A program made the position numbers and the translations under genes. The notes beneath the pieces were generated by a model that was given only the letters and a program-made list of their open reading frames with translations, was not told where the DNA came from and ran no database searches. Of a stretch of DNA of 64,000 nucleotides, positions 8,241 to 14,776 are shown piece after piece. Numbering within the stretch: position 1 is the first letter of the stretch; each line of letters begins with the position of its first letter. This DNA comes from a virus. Location of the stretch: IMG/VR virus record IMGVR_UViG_3300047445_000186, positions 255,829 through 319,828 of that record, one strand, 5' to 3'.

Positions 8241-8575
8241 GCACCAAATCTCTACTCCAGCGCGCGCTGGAAGGACTGATCGCGACGGGTGCACTTGACG
8301 GCCAGGTGCAGAGCTACAGCGGCCGAGCGATGTACGGTCAGGAATGCGTCGGATTCTCGACTGACGACGCAGATCAGGTTTCGCTTGGTGTTCTCCTCGC
8401 TCGCTGGGTCGCGACTCCCGGGAACTTCAAGATGTACGACCCGGACGAGTACATCGACGACAAGCTCGCGCTTCTGCTTGTTGAAACCAAAGGCACGCGT
8501 CGAGACTCCCTCGGTCTGGGCGTGATCCTGTACTGGCCGAACATCGAATTCTCAAACGACTCCGACAAAGGATAA
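8237..8575 (+). CDS. Hypothetical protein, 112 aa
   Basis: The start codon overlaps the preceding stop as ATGA, which indicates translational coupling. The protein begins MSTKSLLQRALEGLIATGALDG and has a C-terminal beta-rich part. No family was recognised. Confidence 0.7.
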   Translation: MSTKSLLQRALEGLIATGALDGQVQSYSGRAMYGQECVGFSTDDADQVSLGVLLARWVATPGNFKMYDPDEYIDDKLALLLVETKGTRRDSLGLGVILYWPNIEFSNDSDKG

Positions 8576-8578
8576 GTC

Positions 8579-8917
8579 ATGCGCTCACGCTGCCATCTGC
8601 ACTTCAATCAGCTCGAAGCTTTCCGCGAATTCCTCGTCTCTCGAGGCTGGGTCGAGGAACAGGCGAAGGGCCAGTACGAGAAGCTGCGGATGCGGCACAA
8701 GCGCGAGAAGGATCCTCTGATCCTGCACGTTCGTGAAGGCGCGAAGGAGCACTTCACGACTTGGGGTCTGAGCGAGAAGATGGCGAGCGCCTTCCTCCAT
8801 CGTCGACAGGAACCGACCTCGGCCGAGATAGCGTCGGTCCTGCATGACGAGCAGTTCCACCTAGCTGCCGCTGGCGACCACGAGGTGTCGCCGGTTGCAC
8901 CGAATTTAGAGCGGTAG
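8579..8917 (+). CDS. Hypothetical basic protein, 112 aa
   Basis: The protein is rich in His, Arg and Lys (MRSRCHLHFNQLEAF at the start; RMRHKREKD in the middle), which would suit nucleic-acid binding, but there is no identifiable domain. It is the last gene of the ATPase operon and ends at a hairpin. Confidence 0.65.
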   Translation: MRSRCHLHFNQLEAFREFLVSRGWVEEQAKGQYEKLRMRHKREKDPLILHVREGAKEHFTTWGLSEKMASAFLHRRQEPTSAEIASVLHDEQFHLAAAGDHEVSPVAPNLER

Positions 8918-8933
8918 CTGGTACTACACCGCT
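8910..8933 (+). terminator. Hairpin at the end of the ATPase operon
   Basis: AGCGGT (8910-8915) pairs with ACCGCT (8928-8933) around a 12-nt loop. It overlaps the stop codon of the preceding gene. There is no clear U-tract, so termination efficiency is uncertain. Confidence 0.4.
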
Positions 8934-8946
8934 CAAGGAAACGATC

Positions 8947-9390
8947 ATGCGACGTCTGCAGCGACAAGCAGTAAATAGACCAAACACACGGTCTACTATG
9001 TCGCCTACTCAAACCCGAGCGGTTCTAATTCGTCAAGCTGCGTGCGCCGTCCAGGCGCTAGACGCGGATCTGAACCATCTTCTCGACGCGTACGATTTCT
9101 ACGTGCAGCGTTTCCCAGATGACAAGGAACTCGCCGATCTGAACGTTTCGATCGACGCTCTCGGCTCGCTTCCCCTGATCGTTGCGCATCAGCTCACGCA
9201 CTGGGCGCAGAACGAAAAGTCAGAACTCTCGAGAGATGCTTTCGAGATTGGCGTACTGAACGAATTCTCGCTCCACATGTTCGCGCTCACGAACTTCATG
9301 GAGCGGAAGAACGTTGATGTTCAAGATGTCGTGCCTGAGAAAGTGGCCGACGCTTTCAACGCGCTGAAACTCACGAACACAATCCTATGA
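8947..9390 (+). CDS. Hypothetical helical protein heading the effector cassette
   Basis: From ATG 8947 (AAGGAAACGATCATG, good ribosome site) the product is 147 aa. An in-frame ATG at 8998 gives 130 aa and is only 20 nt after a late promoter core at 8972-8977, so the late transcript probably uses the shorter start. The body is helical (AACAVQALDADLNHLLDAYD) with no recognised domain. Its stop overlaps the next start (ATGA), linking it to the cassette at 9387-11535. Confidence 0.7.
   Translation: MRRLQRQAVNRPNTRSTMSPTQTRAVLIRQAACAVQALDADLNHLLDAYDFYVQRFPDDKELADLNVSIDALGSLPLIVAHQLTHWAQNEKSELSRDAFEIGVLNEFSLHMFALTNFMERKNVDVQDVVPEKVADAFNALKLTNTIL
8972..8977 (+). promoter_or_regulatory. Late promoter core (TAAATA) of the effector cassette
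   Basis: The sequence AGTAAATAGA is followed at once by a TAGACC/GGTCTA stem (8976-8981 with 8990-8995). It is the nearest promoter-like site upstream of the four overlapping genes ending at 11535. Confidence 0.65.
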
Positions 9391-9752
9391 AAGTCACCGA
9401 ACTGCTTGAGAGCGGCGGTGACCTGCGCGCGAAACTGATCGACAAGATGCGACTCCAGTTCGAGAGGAACGGGAAGTACATCAATTGTCGCCTTGCTGTG
9501 CAGCTCACGGTCGATGTTCCAAAGCTCGAAGAACTGCCGAAAGTGAAGCCGAAAGAGATGATTCTCGGCGACATTCTCGCTTGGGGAATCGCGCACTTCG
9601 CGATCTACCTCGGGAACGGCGAAGTTCTCGAAGTCCCAGGCTGGGGCGATCAAGTACAAATCACGCCTTTGAAGGCCGTTGAAGCGGATTACGACAAGGT
9701 CCGCACTGTTTACCGAGTTCCTGCAGATCAACTGCAGAAAGCCCTACAATGA
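9387..9752 (+). CDS. NlpC/P60-like papain-fold protein with capsid-type leader
   Basis: The 121-residue protein starts MKVTELLESGGDLRAKL, a leader shared in part with the next gene. The body fits an NlpC/P60-type or LRAT-type fold: NCRLAV with a candidate nucleophile Cys34, then GDILAWGIAHFAIYLGNGEV with His70, and a closing VYRVP strand. Such enzymes hydrolyse amide bonds in peptidoglycan or act on lipids and proteins. The third catalytic residue is not clear. It overlaps both neighbours by 4 nt and is under a late promoter, which would fit packaging into the head. Fold moderately likely, activity unknown. Confidence 0.6.
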   Translation: MKVTELLESGGDLRAKLIDKMRLQFERNGKYINCRLAVQLTVDVPKLEELPKVKPKEMILGDILAWGIAHFAIYLGNGEVLEVPGWGDQVQITPLKAVEADYDKVRTVYRVPADQLQKALQ

Positions 9753-10282
9753 AACTACAAGAACTAGCTAGCGCAGAGCGCTTTAATTCCACCACGCTGC
9801 TTGAAAGCGGCAACGCAGCCCTGCGCGCGAAACTCACTGATGATGAGTGCTTAGTTCTTGCGTTATTGATTCATGATAAGGGGCACATCATGGCCCGCGG
9901 TAATCATGACAGCGATTTAGATAGCGCGATCAGCAAGCTAAAGATGAAGTCTACTATCCCACTTTATCGTGGCGTGTCTGATAAGGAGTTAGCAGAGATT
10001 ATCGCTGGTGAAGCTGATCACTATCTCTCCTTCTCAGAAGATCGAAATGTTGCAAAGGGTTTTGGCGCGAATGTGATTACGCTAAAGCCTGGGGCTGTGG
10101 GTCTCTGTTACTGGAAATGGGGAATCGCAGATAATAAAGCGCTCGCGAAAAAGTATGGCAAGCAATGGGCTGAGGACCAGGATATTCAGTACATGATCGA
10201 TTCATTTGAGGAAGAGAAAGAGTGGGTGTTCCCGTTTGAGACACGGTTCACCCAAGTCGGACCTCTAGAGTTCAAGCAATGA
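9749..10282 (+). CDS. Mono-ADP-ribosyltransferase (R-S-E class)
   Basis: The 177-residue protein carries the ordered R-S-E motifs of arginine-specific ADP-ribosyltransferases: PLYRG with Arg74, YLSFSED with Ser94-Phe-Ser96, and EEEKEW with Glu156-Lys-Glu158. Such enzymes move ADP-ribose from NAD+ to target proteins; T4 Alt, ModA and ModB modify host RNA polymerase and other proteins this way. The N-terminus MKLQELASAERFNSTT is nearly identical to that of the next gene, then LLESG..ALRAKL repeats the leader of the previous gene. ATGA overlaps on both sides show one operon. Late expression and leader suggest injection with the DNA. Confidence 0.75.
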   Translation: MKLQELASAERFNSTTLLESGNAALRAKLTDDECLVLALLIHDKGHIMARGNHDSDLDSAISKLKMKSTIPLYRGVSDKELAEIIAGEADHYLSFSEDRNVAKGFGANVITLKPGAVGLCYWKWGIADNKALAKKYGKQWAEDQDIQYMIDSFEEEKEWVFPFETRFTQVGPLEFKQ

Positions 10283-11535
10283 AACTACAAGAACTAGCTG
10301 GTGCAAAGCGCTTTAATTCCACTGAGGGCGGTGGGATCACCGACGCTCTCGATCTTCTTCAAGCCGAATTCGAAGCTGGCAGAACGTCGCTTCGCATTCT
10401 CGGCACTGGCGCGAACGGCGTTGCCCTGACGAATGGCACGAGCGTTTTCAAGTTCTGGCATCGCGATAGCTCGTACGAGAAGTTCGTGAATTTCTGCCAC
10501 GAAAACAACAGCCCATTCCTGCCGAAGTTCACGTCAAAGATCAAGAACCTTTCTCCTCGCGTTTTCTATACAGCGACTGCTGATGAAGACGGCGAGAACA
10601 TCGTGAAGGGCGTGAAGTACGTGAAGATGGAACTCCTGAAGCCGTACAAGGGCCAAGGCGGTTGCGAGGTCTGGGCGGACAAGAACATCCAAAAGGCGAT
10701 CGGTGTTGACGACCCTGAGCTGGATGAGTACGGTGTCGTGAACTTCATGTCGTACGAAGACATCTGGAATTGCTCAGGTATGTCACGCACTCCTCGCGGC
10801 GCATTGATGGAGCTCTTGAGTCATCATGCCTTCCTGAATGATCATCTCGAGTACGAAGAACTGGTTCCATATCTCGAGAAGATGAACCGCGAGATCATCG
10901 ACATGGTCGGTGTTCTCGTGAAGCTTCATACGGTCTTTGGCAAGGAAGATCGACTGGATTTCGGCCCTCGGAACATGGCGCTTCGTGGAGACCAAGTCGT
11001 GATTCTCGATCCTATCGTGAACGACAATGACATCATCGTGAACAACATGATCATGGACTTGTCGAAGTACCGGACGCCGCCGAAGATCCAAGAGAGTACC
11101 GACACCGATGCCGAGCGTGAAGCTGTCGATGAGTGGATTGAAGCCGCTTATCTTGACGAGCCAGTGATGCGGAAGTTCCTGATGAAGGGGCTCCCTTCGT
11201 TTGGCGAGAAATGCTATCGAGCAGAGTTCGGCTCGAAGGCCAAGAAGTTCAAGGCGCTTCCGATTGGTGAGGACGTGGACATGTCATACAAGTCGGCTTC
11301 GGCGTCGATGGCTGCGCTCAATAACGGCGTGATCGAGCCGAACGGTGGTGAGCACTGGCTGCTCGAGCTTCGTATTCCAAGCGGGCTGCGCTGCGGTCGA
11401 GACATCAAGCACAGCGATCCCGAGCATCCCGAGAACGTGCAAGAGGAATTCTTGATCGGCCCGGGTGTGAAGTTCAAGATCATGAAGCAGCTCGCGGATC
11501 GAACGATTCTCGTTGCACAGAACTCCATGCACTAA
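10279..11535 (+). CDS. Protein kinase-like / ADP-ribosyltransferase fusion
   Basis: Residues about 36-270 have kinase-fold marks: glycine loop GTGANG at 42-47, Lys58 in VFKFW, catalytic loop DFGPRN with Asp227 and Asn232 spaced as in HRDxxxxN, and ILDP with Asp244 at the DFG position. Residues about 300-415 resemble the catalytic half of T4 Alt: CYRAE with Arg314, YKSASAS at 337-343, and QEEFLIGPGVKFKI at 388-401, where Gln388 replaces the first Glu of ExE. A variant Q-x-E motif is known in C3-type enzymes. The start MKLQELAGAKRFNST copies the preceding gene. The combination in one late phage protein is unusual; both activities are inferred. Confidence 0.7.
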   Translation: MKLQELAGAKRFNSTEGGGITDALDLLQAEFEAGRTSLRILGTGANGVALTNGTSVFKFWHRDSSYEKFVNFCHENNSPFLPKFTSKIKNLSPRVFYTATADEDGENIVKGVKYVKMELLKPYKGQGGCEVWADKNIQKAIGVDDPELDEYGVVNFMSYEDIWNCSGMSRTPRGALMELLSHHAFLNDHLEYEELVPYLEKMNREIIDMVGVLVKLHTVFGKEDRLDFGPRNMALRGDQVVILDPIVNDNDIIVNNMIMDLSKYRTPPKIQESTDTDAEREAVDEWIEAAYLDEPVMRKFLMKGLPSFGEKCYRAEFGSKAKKFKALPIGEDVDMSYKSASASMAALNNGVIEPNGGEHWLLELRIPSGLRCGRDIKHSDPEHPENVQEEFLIGPGVKFKIMKQLADRTILVAQNSMH

Positions 11536-11538
11536 ATA
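11533..11538 (+). promoter_or_regulatory. Late promoter core (TAAATA) overlapping a stop codon
   Basis: ACTAAATAGA contains the TAA stop of the kinase-ADP-ribosyltransferase gene. The next start is 23 nt downstream at 11562. Confidence 0.7.
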
Positions 11539-11561
11539 GAGTTCGAACACGAGAACCGATC

Positions 11562-12851
11562 ATGAAAGTCAACGAACTATTTGAAGCCCGTCAGCTCCGT
11601 GAAGGATCCTGGTACGACGACTTCCGCCCAGAAGATACCGTCCCGTCCCAAAAAGACAAGGGATGGACGGGTCGTCATAAGGTGAAGGAAGACGACGGAG
11701 AGACGTACGAAGACCTGAAGTATGAAGGTCGAATTCTTCTCCATTACGATGCTCCTATCAAGACGCATGGTCTTGATCAAGCAGCCGTTAAAGAGGCCTA
11801 TGAGAAAGCGAAGGCTAAATTCTTGGAAATTCGTGCCGCGCATCCAACGCAGCTTCGCTTTAAGACTTCCGTTGAAGCCACAAAGTACATGAAGACGATG
11901 GAGTACCCTGGTTGGACTCTCGTCGTGCAGTATGCAAGGCTGAACTGGGGATCCGGAGGATACAAGTACGCACAAGACCTCGAGTACAAGACGCCTCGCA
12001 AGGTTAAGACGCTCGACTTGCCAAAGCAAGAGTTCAAACCAAAACACGCCGAGAACGCGATCAATGCGGAAATGGACGGCGATAAGGTCAAGCTCAGCAT
12101 TGACGTGAAGGTCGGTCCTCTGATGTCTGCATTCATCACGACGGTTTATAACGTCGGCGATAAAATGAAGGCAAAGATTCTTAACGTTAAGGGCAAGGTC
12201 CTTGACTATGATGATCTCTATCGCTCACGCCCACAGAAAGTTTGGGTGACCACTACTGATCTGGATCGTGTGAAGGCGATCATCGCGAAGAAGCATGCTG
12301 ACCGCGTTGAGGATGAGAAGGCAGATCACGACAAACTGCAGAACGCTTTGACTGACCGCAAAGAAACCAGCAAATGGCGAGCTGACGATCAGAAGCAGCG
12401 AAAGGCTAAACTCCACGCAACATACGGTAAGGAAATCGTCGATCGTGTGAAGATCAAGTCTATGAGCATGGAAGGTGATGATGGTTATCAATGGGCTCTG
12501 TTCGTTGATGGACGGCGCAAGAAGTCAGGTCTGACTAAGTATCAAGCAGAGGGTGAGCAGCGTATCATGTGGCGCTGGCTGAAAGAGTACGAGGACATGA
12601 CTCCTGAGCAGCGGCTGCAGCACGCTCAAGAACTTGAAGGTATTCGCCTGTACTTCATGATGGACGCGATTGAGAAGTCAGTTGGCGCGCAACTTCCACA
12701 GTATCTGAACGCGATCAAGAAGAATGCGAAGGACTTCGTTGATGCGAAGCAGGCAACTAAGGACGCGATCGAAACTTCGAAGGTCTCTGACGCTCAAGCA
12801 AAGAGCATCTTTAATGACCTGATGAAGCGCATGGGCGACAAGCTGGACTGA
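11562..12851 (+). CDS. Highly charged late protein with Alt-like N-terminus, 429 aa
   Basis: The start MKVNELFEARQ resembles the start of T4 Alt (MELITELFDE), with LFE as a candidate prohead-protease site. The rest is Lys/Glu/Asp-rich and largely helical, with likely coiled coil at about 240-300 and 345-425, and a central beta-rich region. I recognise no catalytic motif. It has its own late promoter and GAGAACCGATCATG upstream. Size, charge and leader fit an internal head protein that could be injected; the function is unknown. Confidence 0.75.
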   Translation: MKVNELFEARQLREGSWYDDFRPEDTVPSQKDKGWTGRHKVKEDDGETYEDLKYEGRILLHYDAPIKTHGLDQAAVKEAYEKAKAKFLEIRAAHPTQLRFKTSVEATKYMKTMEYPGWTLVVQYARLNWGSGGYKYAQDLEYKTPRKVKTLDLPKQEFKPKHAENAINAEMDGDKVKLSIDVKVGPLMSAFITTVYNVGDKMKAKILNVKGKVLDYDDLYRSRPQKVWVTTTDLDRVKAIIAKKHADRVEDEKADHDKLQNALTDRKETSKWRADDQKQRKAKLHATYGKEIVDRVKIKSMSMEGDDGYQWALFVDGRRKKSGLTKYQAEGEQRIMWRWLKEYEDMTPEQRLQHAQELEGIRLYFMMDAIEKSVGAQLPQYLNAIKKNAKDFVDAKQATKDAIETSKVSDAQAKSIFNDLMKRMGDKLD

Positions 12852-12887
12852 TCCCGAAATCCGAGTGCACTCGGACTCCTCCGTGAT

Positions 12888-12925
12888 TAAATAAGAACTG
12901 GTGCTGATGAGGCACCTTTTCTTTT
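12888..12925 (+). promoter_or_regulatory. Late promoter core followed by a hairpin
   Basis: TTAAATAA at 12887-12894 is followed by GGTGC (12900-12904) and GCACC (12912-12916) and a T-rich run. The hairpin could be a terminator for the preceding transcript, or the 5' end of a new transcript toward the Thg1-like gene, as at other late sites. A second palindrome CCGAGTGCACTCGG lies at 12861-12874. Confidence 0.45.
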
Positions 12926-12969
12926 ACCTGCGAACAGTGGGTACCTATCACAACCTCGGAGTACGAGAC

Positions 12970-13785
12970 ATGTCAGACCGCACCACCATCGGTGATCGGA
13001 TGAAGAGCTACGAAGCGCCTTCAACGACCCGCAAAGCTTTCAAGGGCCAGCCCCTCATTGTCCGCCTGGACGGAAGCTCATTCCACAAATTCACCAAGGG
13101 CATGAAGCGCCCATTCGATCTGGTTCTGAGCCAGCTCATGATCGACACCATGAAGTCCATGGTCGAGCGATACAACGCGAACATCGGGTACACGCAATCG
13201 GACGAGATCACGCTCGCCTGGTACATGGAGCCATTCGAATCTCGCGAGCTCGAGTTCGGTGGCCGCTTCCAGAAGTTCGAAAGCGAACTTGCTGCATGGT
13301 GTTCTGTGAAGTTCAACTCGCTCCTTCGCGAAACCGAGTACGCCAAGAAGGCAGAGATGCTGCCGTACTTCGATGCTCGCGCGTTCGTCGTGCCGAACTT
13401 GACCGAAGCGATGCACTGCTTCCTGTGGCGCCAGCAAGATTGCACGAAGAACGCGATCAGCATGGCCGCTCAGTCGATGTTCTCGCACAAGGAACTGCAA
13501 GGGAAACATGGGCCTGAGATGCAGGAGATGATGTTCCAGAAGTTCAACGTGAACTTCAACGACTACCCTTCGCACTTCAAGCGTGGCACGTTCGCTCGAC
13601 GCGTGAAGCGCGAGTGGTTCCCGTCCGATGCAGAGATCGAAGCGATTCCGGAGAAATACCGGCCAAGTGGGCCAATCCTCCGCTCGTTCGTGCAGACCGA
13701 AGACATCTGGCTATCGAAGCAACCGAGCGGAACGCAAGCTCTGTTCGGTGACGCACCGATCGTTACAAATGTTACGGTGTCATGA
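12970..13785 (+). CDS. Thg1-like 3'-5' RNA polymerase
   Basis: The 271-residue protein has the Thg1 signatures LIVRLDGSSFHKFTKGM with metal-binding Asp34 and NIGYTQSDEI with Asp78-Glu79. Thg1 adds nucleotides to the 5' end of tRNA; bacterial and phage Thg1-like proteins repair 5'-truncated tRNAs with templated 3'-5' synthesis. ATG 12970 was chosen because GGAG lies 9 nt upstream and the family normally starts close to this point. No tRNA gene is seen in this window, so host or distant phage tRNAs would be substrates. Confidence 0.88.
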   Translation: MSDRTTIGDRMKSYEAPSTTRKAFKGQPLIVRLDGSSFHKFTKGMKRPFDLVLSQLMIDTMKSMVERYNANIGYTQSDEITLAWYMEPFESRELEFGGRFQKFESELAAWCSVKFNSLLRETEYAKKAEMLPYFDARAFVVPNLTEAMHCFLWRQQDCTKNAISMAAQSMFSHKELQGKHGPEMQEMMFQKFNVNFNDYPSHFKRGTFARRVKREWFPSDAEIEAIPEKYRPSGPILRSFVQTEDIWLSKQPSGTQALFGDAPIVTNVTVS

Positions 13786-13787
13786 GA

Positions 13788-13793
13788 TACAAT
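13788..13793 (+). promoter_or_regulatory. Early-type -10 element TACAAT
   Basis: TACAAT is followed 6 nt later by an ATG at 13800 that opens a 19-codon frame. A CGTTACAAAT variant lies 27 nt upstream at 13761-13770. It probably drives the two tiny genes at 13823 and 13912. Confidence 0.4.
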
Positions 13794-13822
13794 CTGAGCA
13801 TGAACACCCACAAGGAAACTTC

Positions 13823-13912
13823 ATGCTCAACATTGCACGCCTTGCAGGCGAGCTGCTAGCCATCAAGGCAAAGCTCGCCTGGAATTCGGTCCAGATCTGT
13901 TGGTACTCGTGA
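13823..13912 (+). CDS. Tiny hypothetical protein, 29 aa
   Basis: AAGGAAACTTCATG gives a good ribosome site. The product MLNIARLAGELLAIKAKLAW... could form an amphipathic helix. Its stop overlaps the start of the next small gene (TGATG). Function unknown, and it may serve mainly to couple translation. Confidence 0.4.
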   Translation: MLNIARLAGELLAIKAKLAWNSVQICWYS

Positions 13913-14055
13913 TGGACGACCCAGACATCCTGTTCGCGATCGTGATCCTCGTGATCGTGGCGATCGTGAACAGTTTGCACTTGGATCACTGCGATCAGGA
14001 CCGCCGCGGCTCAGATGGTCCGCTGTGTACAAAAGACGAGAACGGGTTAGAATAG
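13912..14055 (+). CDS. Small single-pass membrane protein, 47 aa
   Basis: The N-terminus MDDPDILFAIVILVIVAIVN has a strongly hydrophobic stretch of about 15 residues, followed by a polar, charged tail. The start overlaps the previous stop as TGATG. Small phage membrane peptides of this kind are often host-interference or lysis-timing factors, but no family was recognised. Confidence 0.5.
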   Translation: MDDPDILFAIVILVIVAIVNSLHLDHCDQDRRGSDGPLCTKDENGLE

Positions 14056-14109
14056 CTCTGTCCACACGGACACGTCGGGCAATTTCGCCTGATGAAACGG
14101 AGCACATCC

Positions 14110-14469
14110 ATGTCAGCATCAACTGCCCCTATTCGCGGGCGCATCTTCACGTTCTTAATTCGCAAAGCAGTGCTACGTGAAACCGCAACCTACGAGGAAA
14201 TCGCACTTCGGTTCGATCTTCCGAGTTCTGGAAGCCAACTCGCCGTCGTACTCTCGCCGCTTCTCGGCGATCTGTTCAAGTGGTGTGAACGTTCCGGTCT
14301 GCCAAAAATCACCTCGCTCGTCGTGCGCAAATCCGGCGCCGAAGAAGGCCTGCCTGGCCGAGGGTTCTGGACTCTGCTCGATCTCGATCTGCTCGACACG
14401 AGCGCGAAGCGCGTTGTGCTGAAGACACTCCAGAACGAAGTGTACACATTCTACTCGGCCCTTCGATGA
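14110..14469 (+). CDS. Putative winged-helix protein (MGMT-like DNA-binding fold), 119 aa
   Basis: ATATYEEIALRFDLPSSG followed by helices and ITSLVVRKSG...GLPGRGFW resembles the DNA-binding half of alkyltransferase-like proteins and related phage wHTH proteins. The active-site PCHR motif of alkyltransferases is absent. GGAG lies 7 nt before ATG 14110, preferred over ATG 14092. It overlaps the next gene by 4 nt. The fold call is tentative. Confidence 0.6.
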   Translation: MSASTAPIRGRIFTFLIRKAVLRETATYEEIALRFDLPSSGSQLAVVLSPLLGDLFKWCERSGLPKITSLVVRKSGAEEGLPGRGFWTLLDLDLLDTSAKRVVLKTLQNEVYTFYSALR

Positions 14470-14711
14470 AATTCTTCTGTGACGATGGACGGCACTTGAT
14501 CTGCGTGCCGTACTCGATCGAGAATCTGCACGCGATGGCCGAGGAACTTGGTATCAAGCGCTGCTGGTTCCACAACATGAAGTACCATCATTACGACATT
14601 CCGAAACGTCGTATCGCCGAAATCCAGGCGAAGTGCACCGTCGTCTCGGATCGTGAGATTCTGACGATCATCAAGGCAGCTCAACAGGAGCTCGCAGAGA
14701 CCACCGAATAG
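14466..14711 (+). CDS. DUF4031 family protein, 81 aa
   Basis: FFCDDGRHLICVPYSIENLH, GIKRCWFHNMKYHHYDIPKRR match the DUF4031 pattern 'DD....W.HL.a....ELH...iG....WFh....HYDi...R'. The family is common in phages and bacteria, with unknown biochemistry. It overlaps the preceding gene (ATGA) and ends 22 nt before a bidirectional terminator. Confidence 0.75.
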   Translation: MKFFCDDGRHLICVPYSIENLHAMAEELGIKRCWFHNMKYHHYDIPKRRIAEIQAKCTVVSDREILTIIKAAQQELAETTE

Positions 14712-14733
14712 CACGGTGTAGCGCTAACCAAAC

Positions 14734-14753
14734 GAGGGACCCTAGGGTCCCTC
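14734..14753. terminator. Bidirectional terminator, second copy of the 20-nt palindrome
   Basis: This is base-for-base identical to the palindrome at 22-41 and sits between convergent genes ending at 14711 (plus) and 14777 (minus). Confidence 0.75.
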
Positions 14754-14776
14754 GGCTGTTTCTGGTGGTCCGAGCC

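Noticed and set aside
12859-12925. tRNA or self-splicing RNA near the Thg1-like gene
   Set aside because: Only short palindromes are present; no cloverleaf or conserved TTCGA arm of a tRNA can be drawn in this gap or in other gaps.
13800-13859. A 19-codon leaderless peptide beginning at the predicted transcript start
   Set aside because: There is no independent evidence of translation, and the ATG position may be chance; it is mentioned only as part of the tiny-gene relay.
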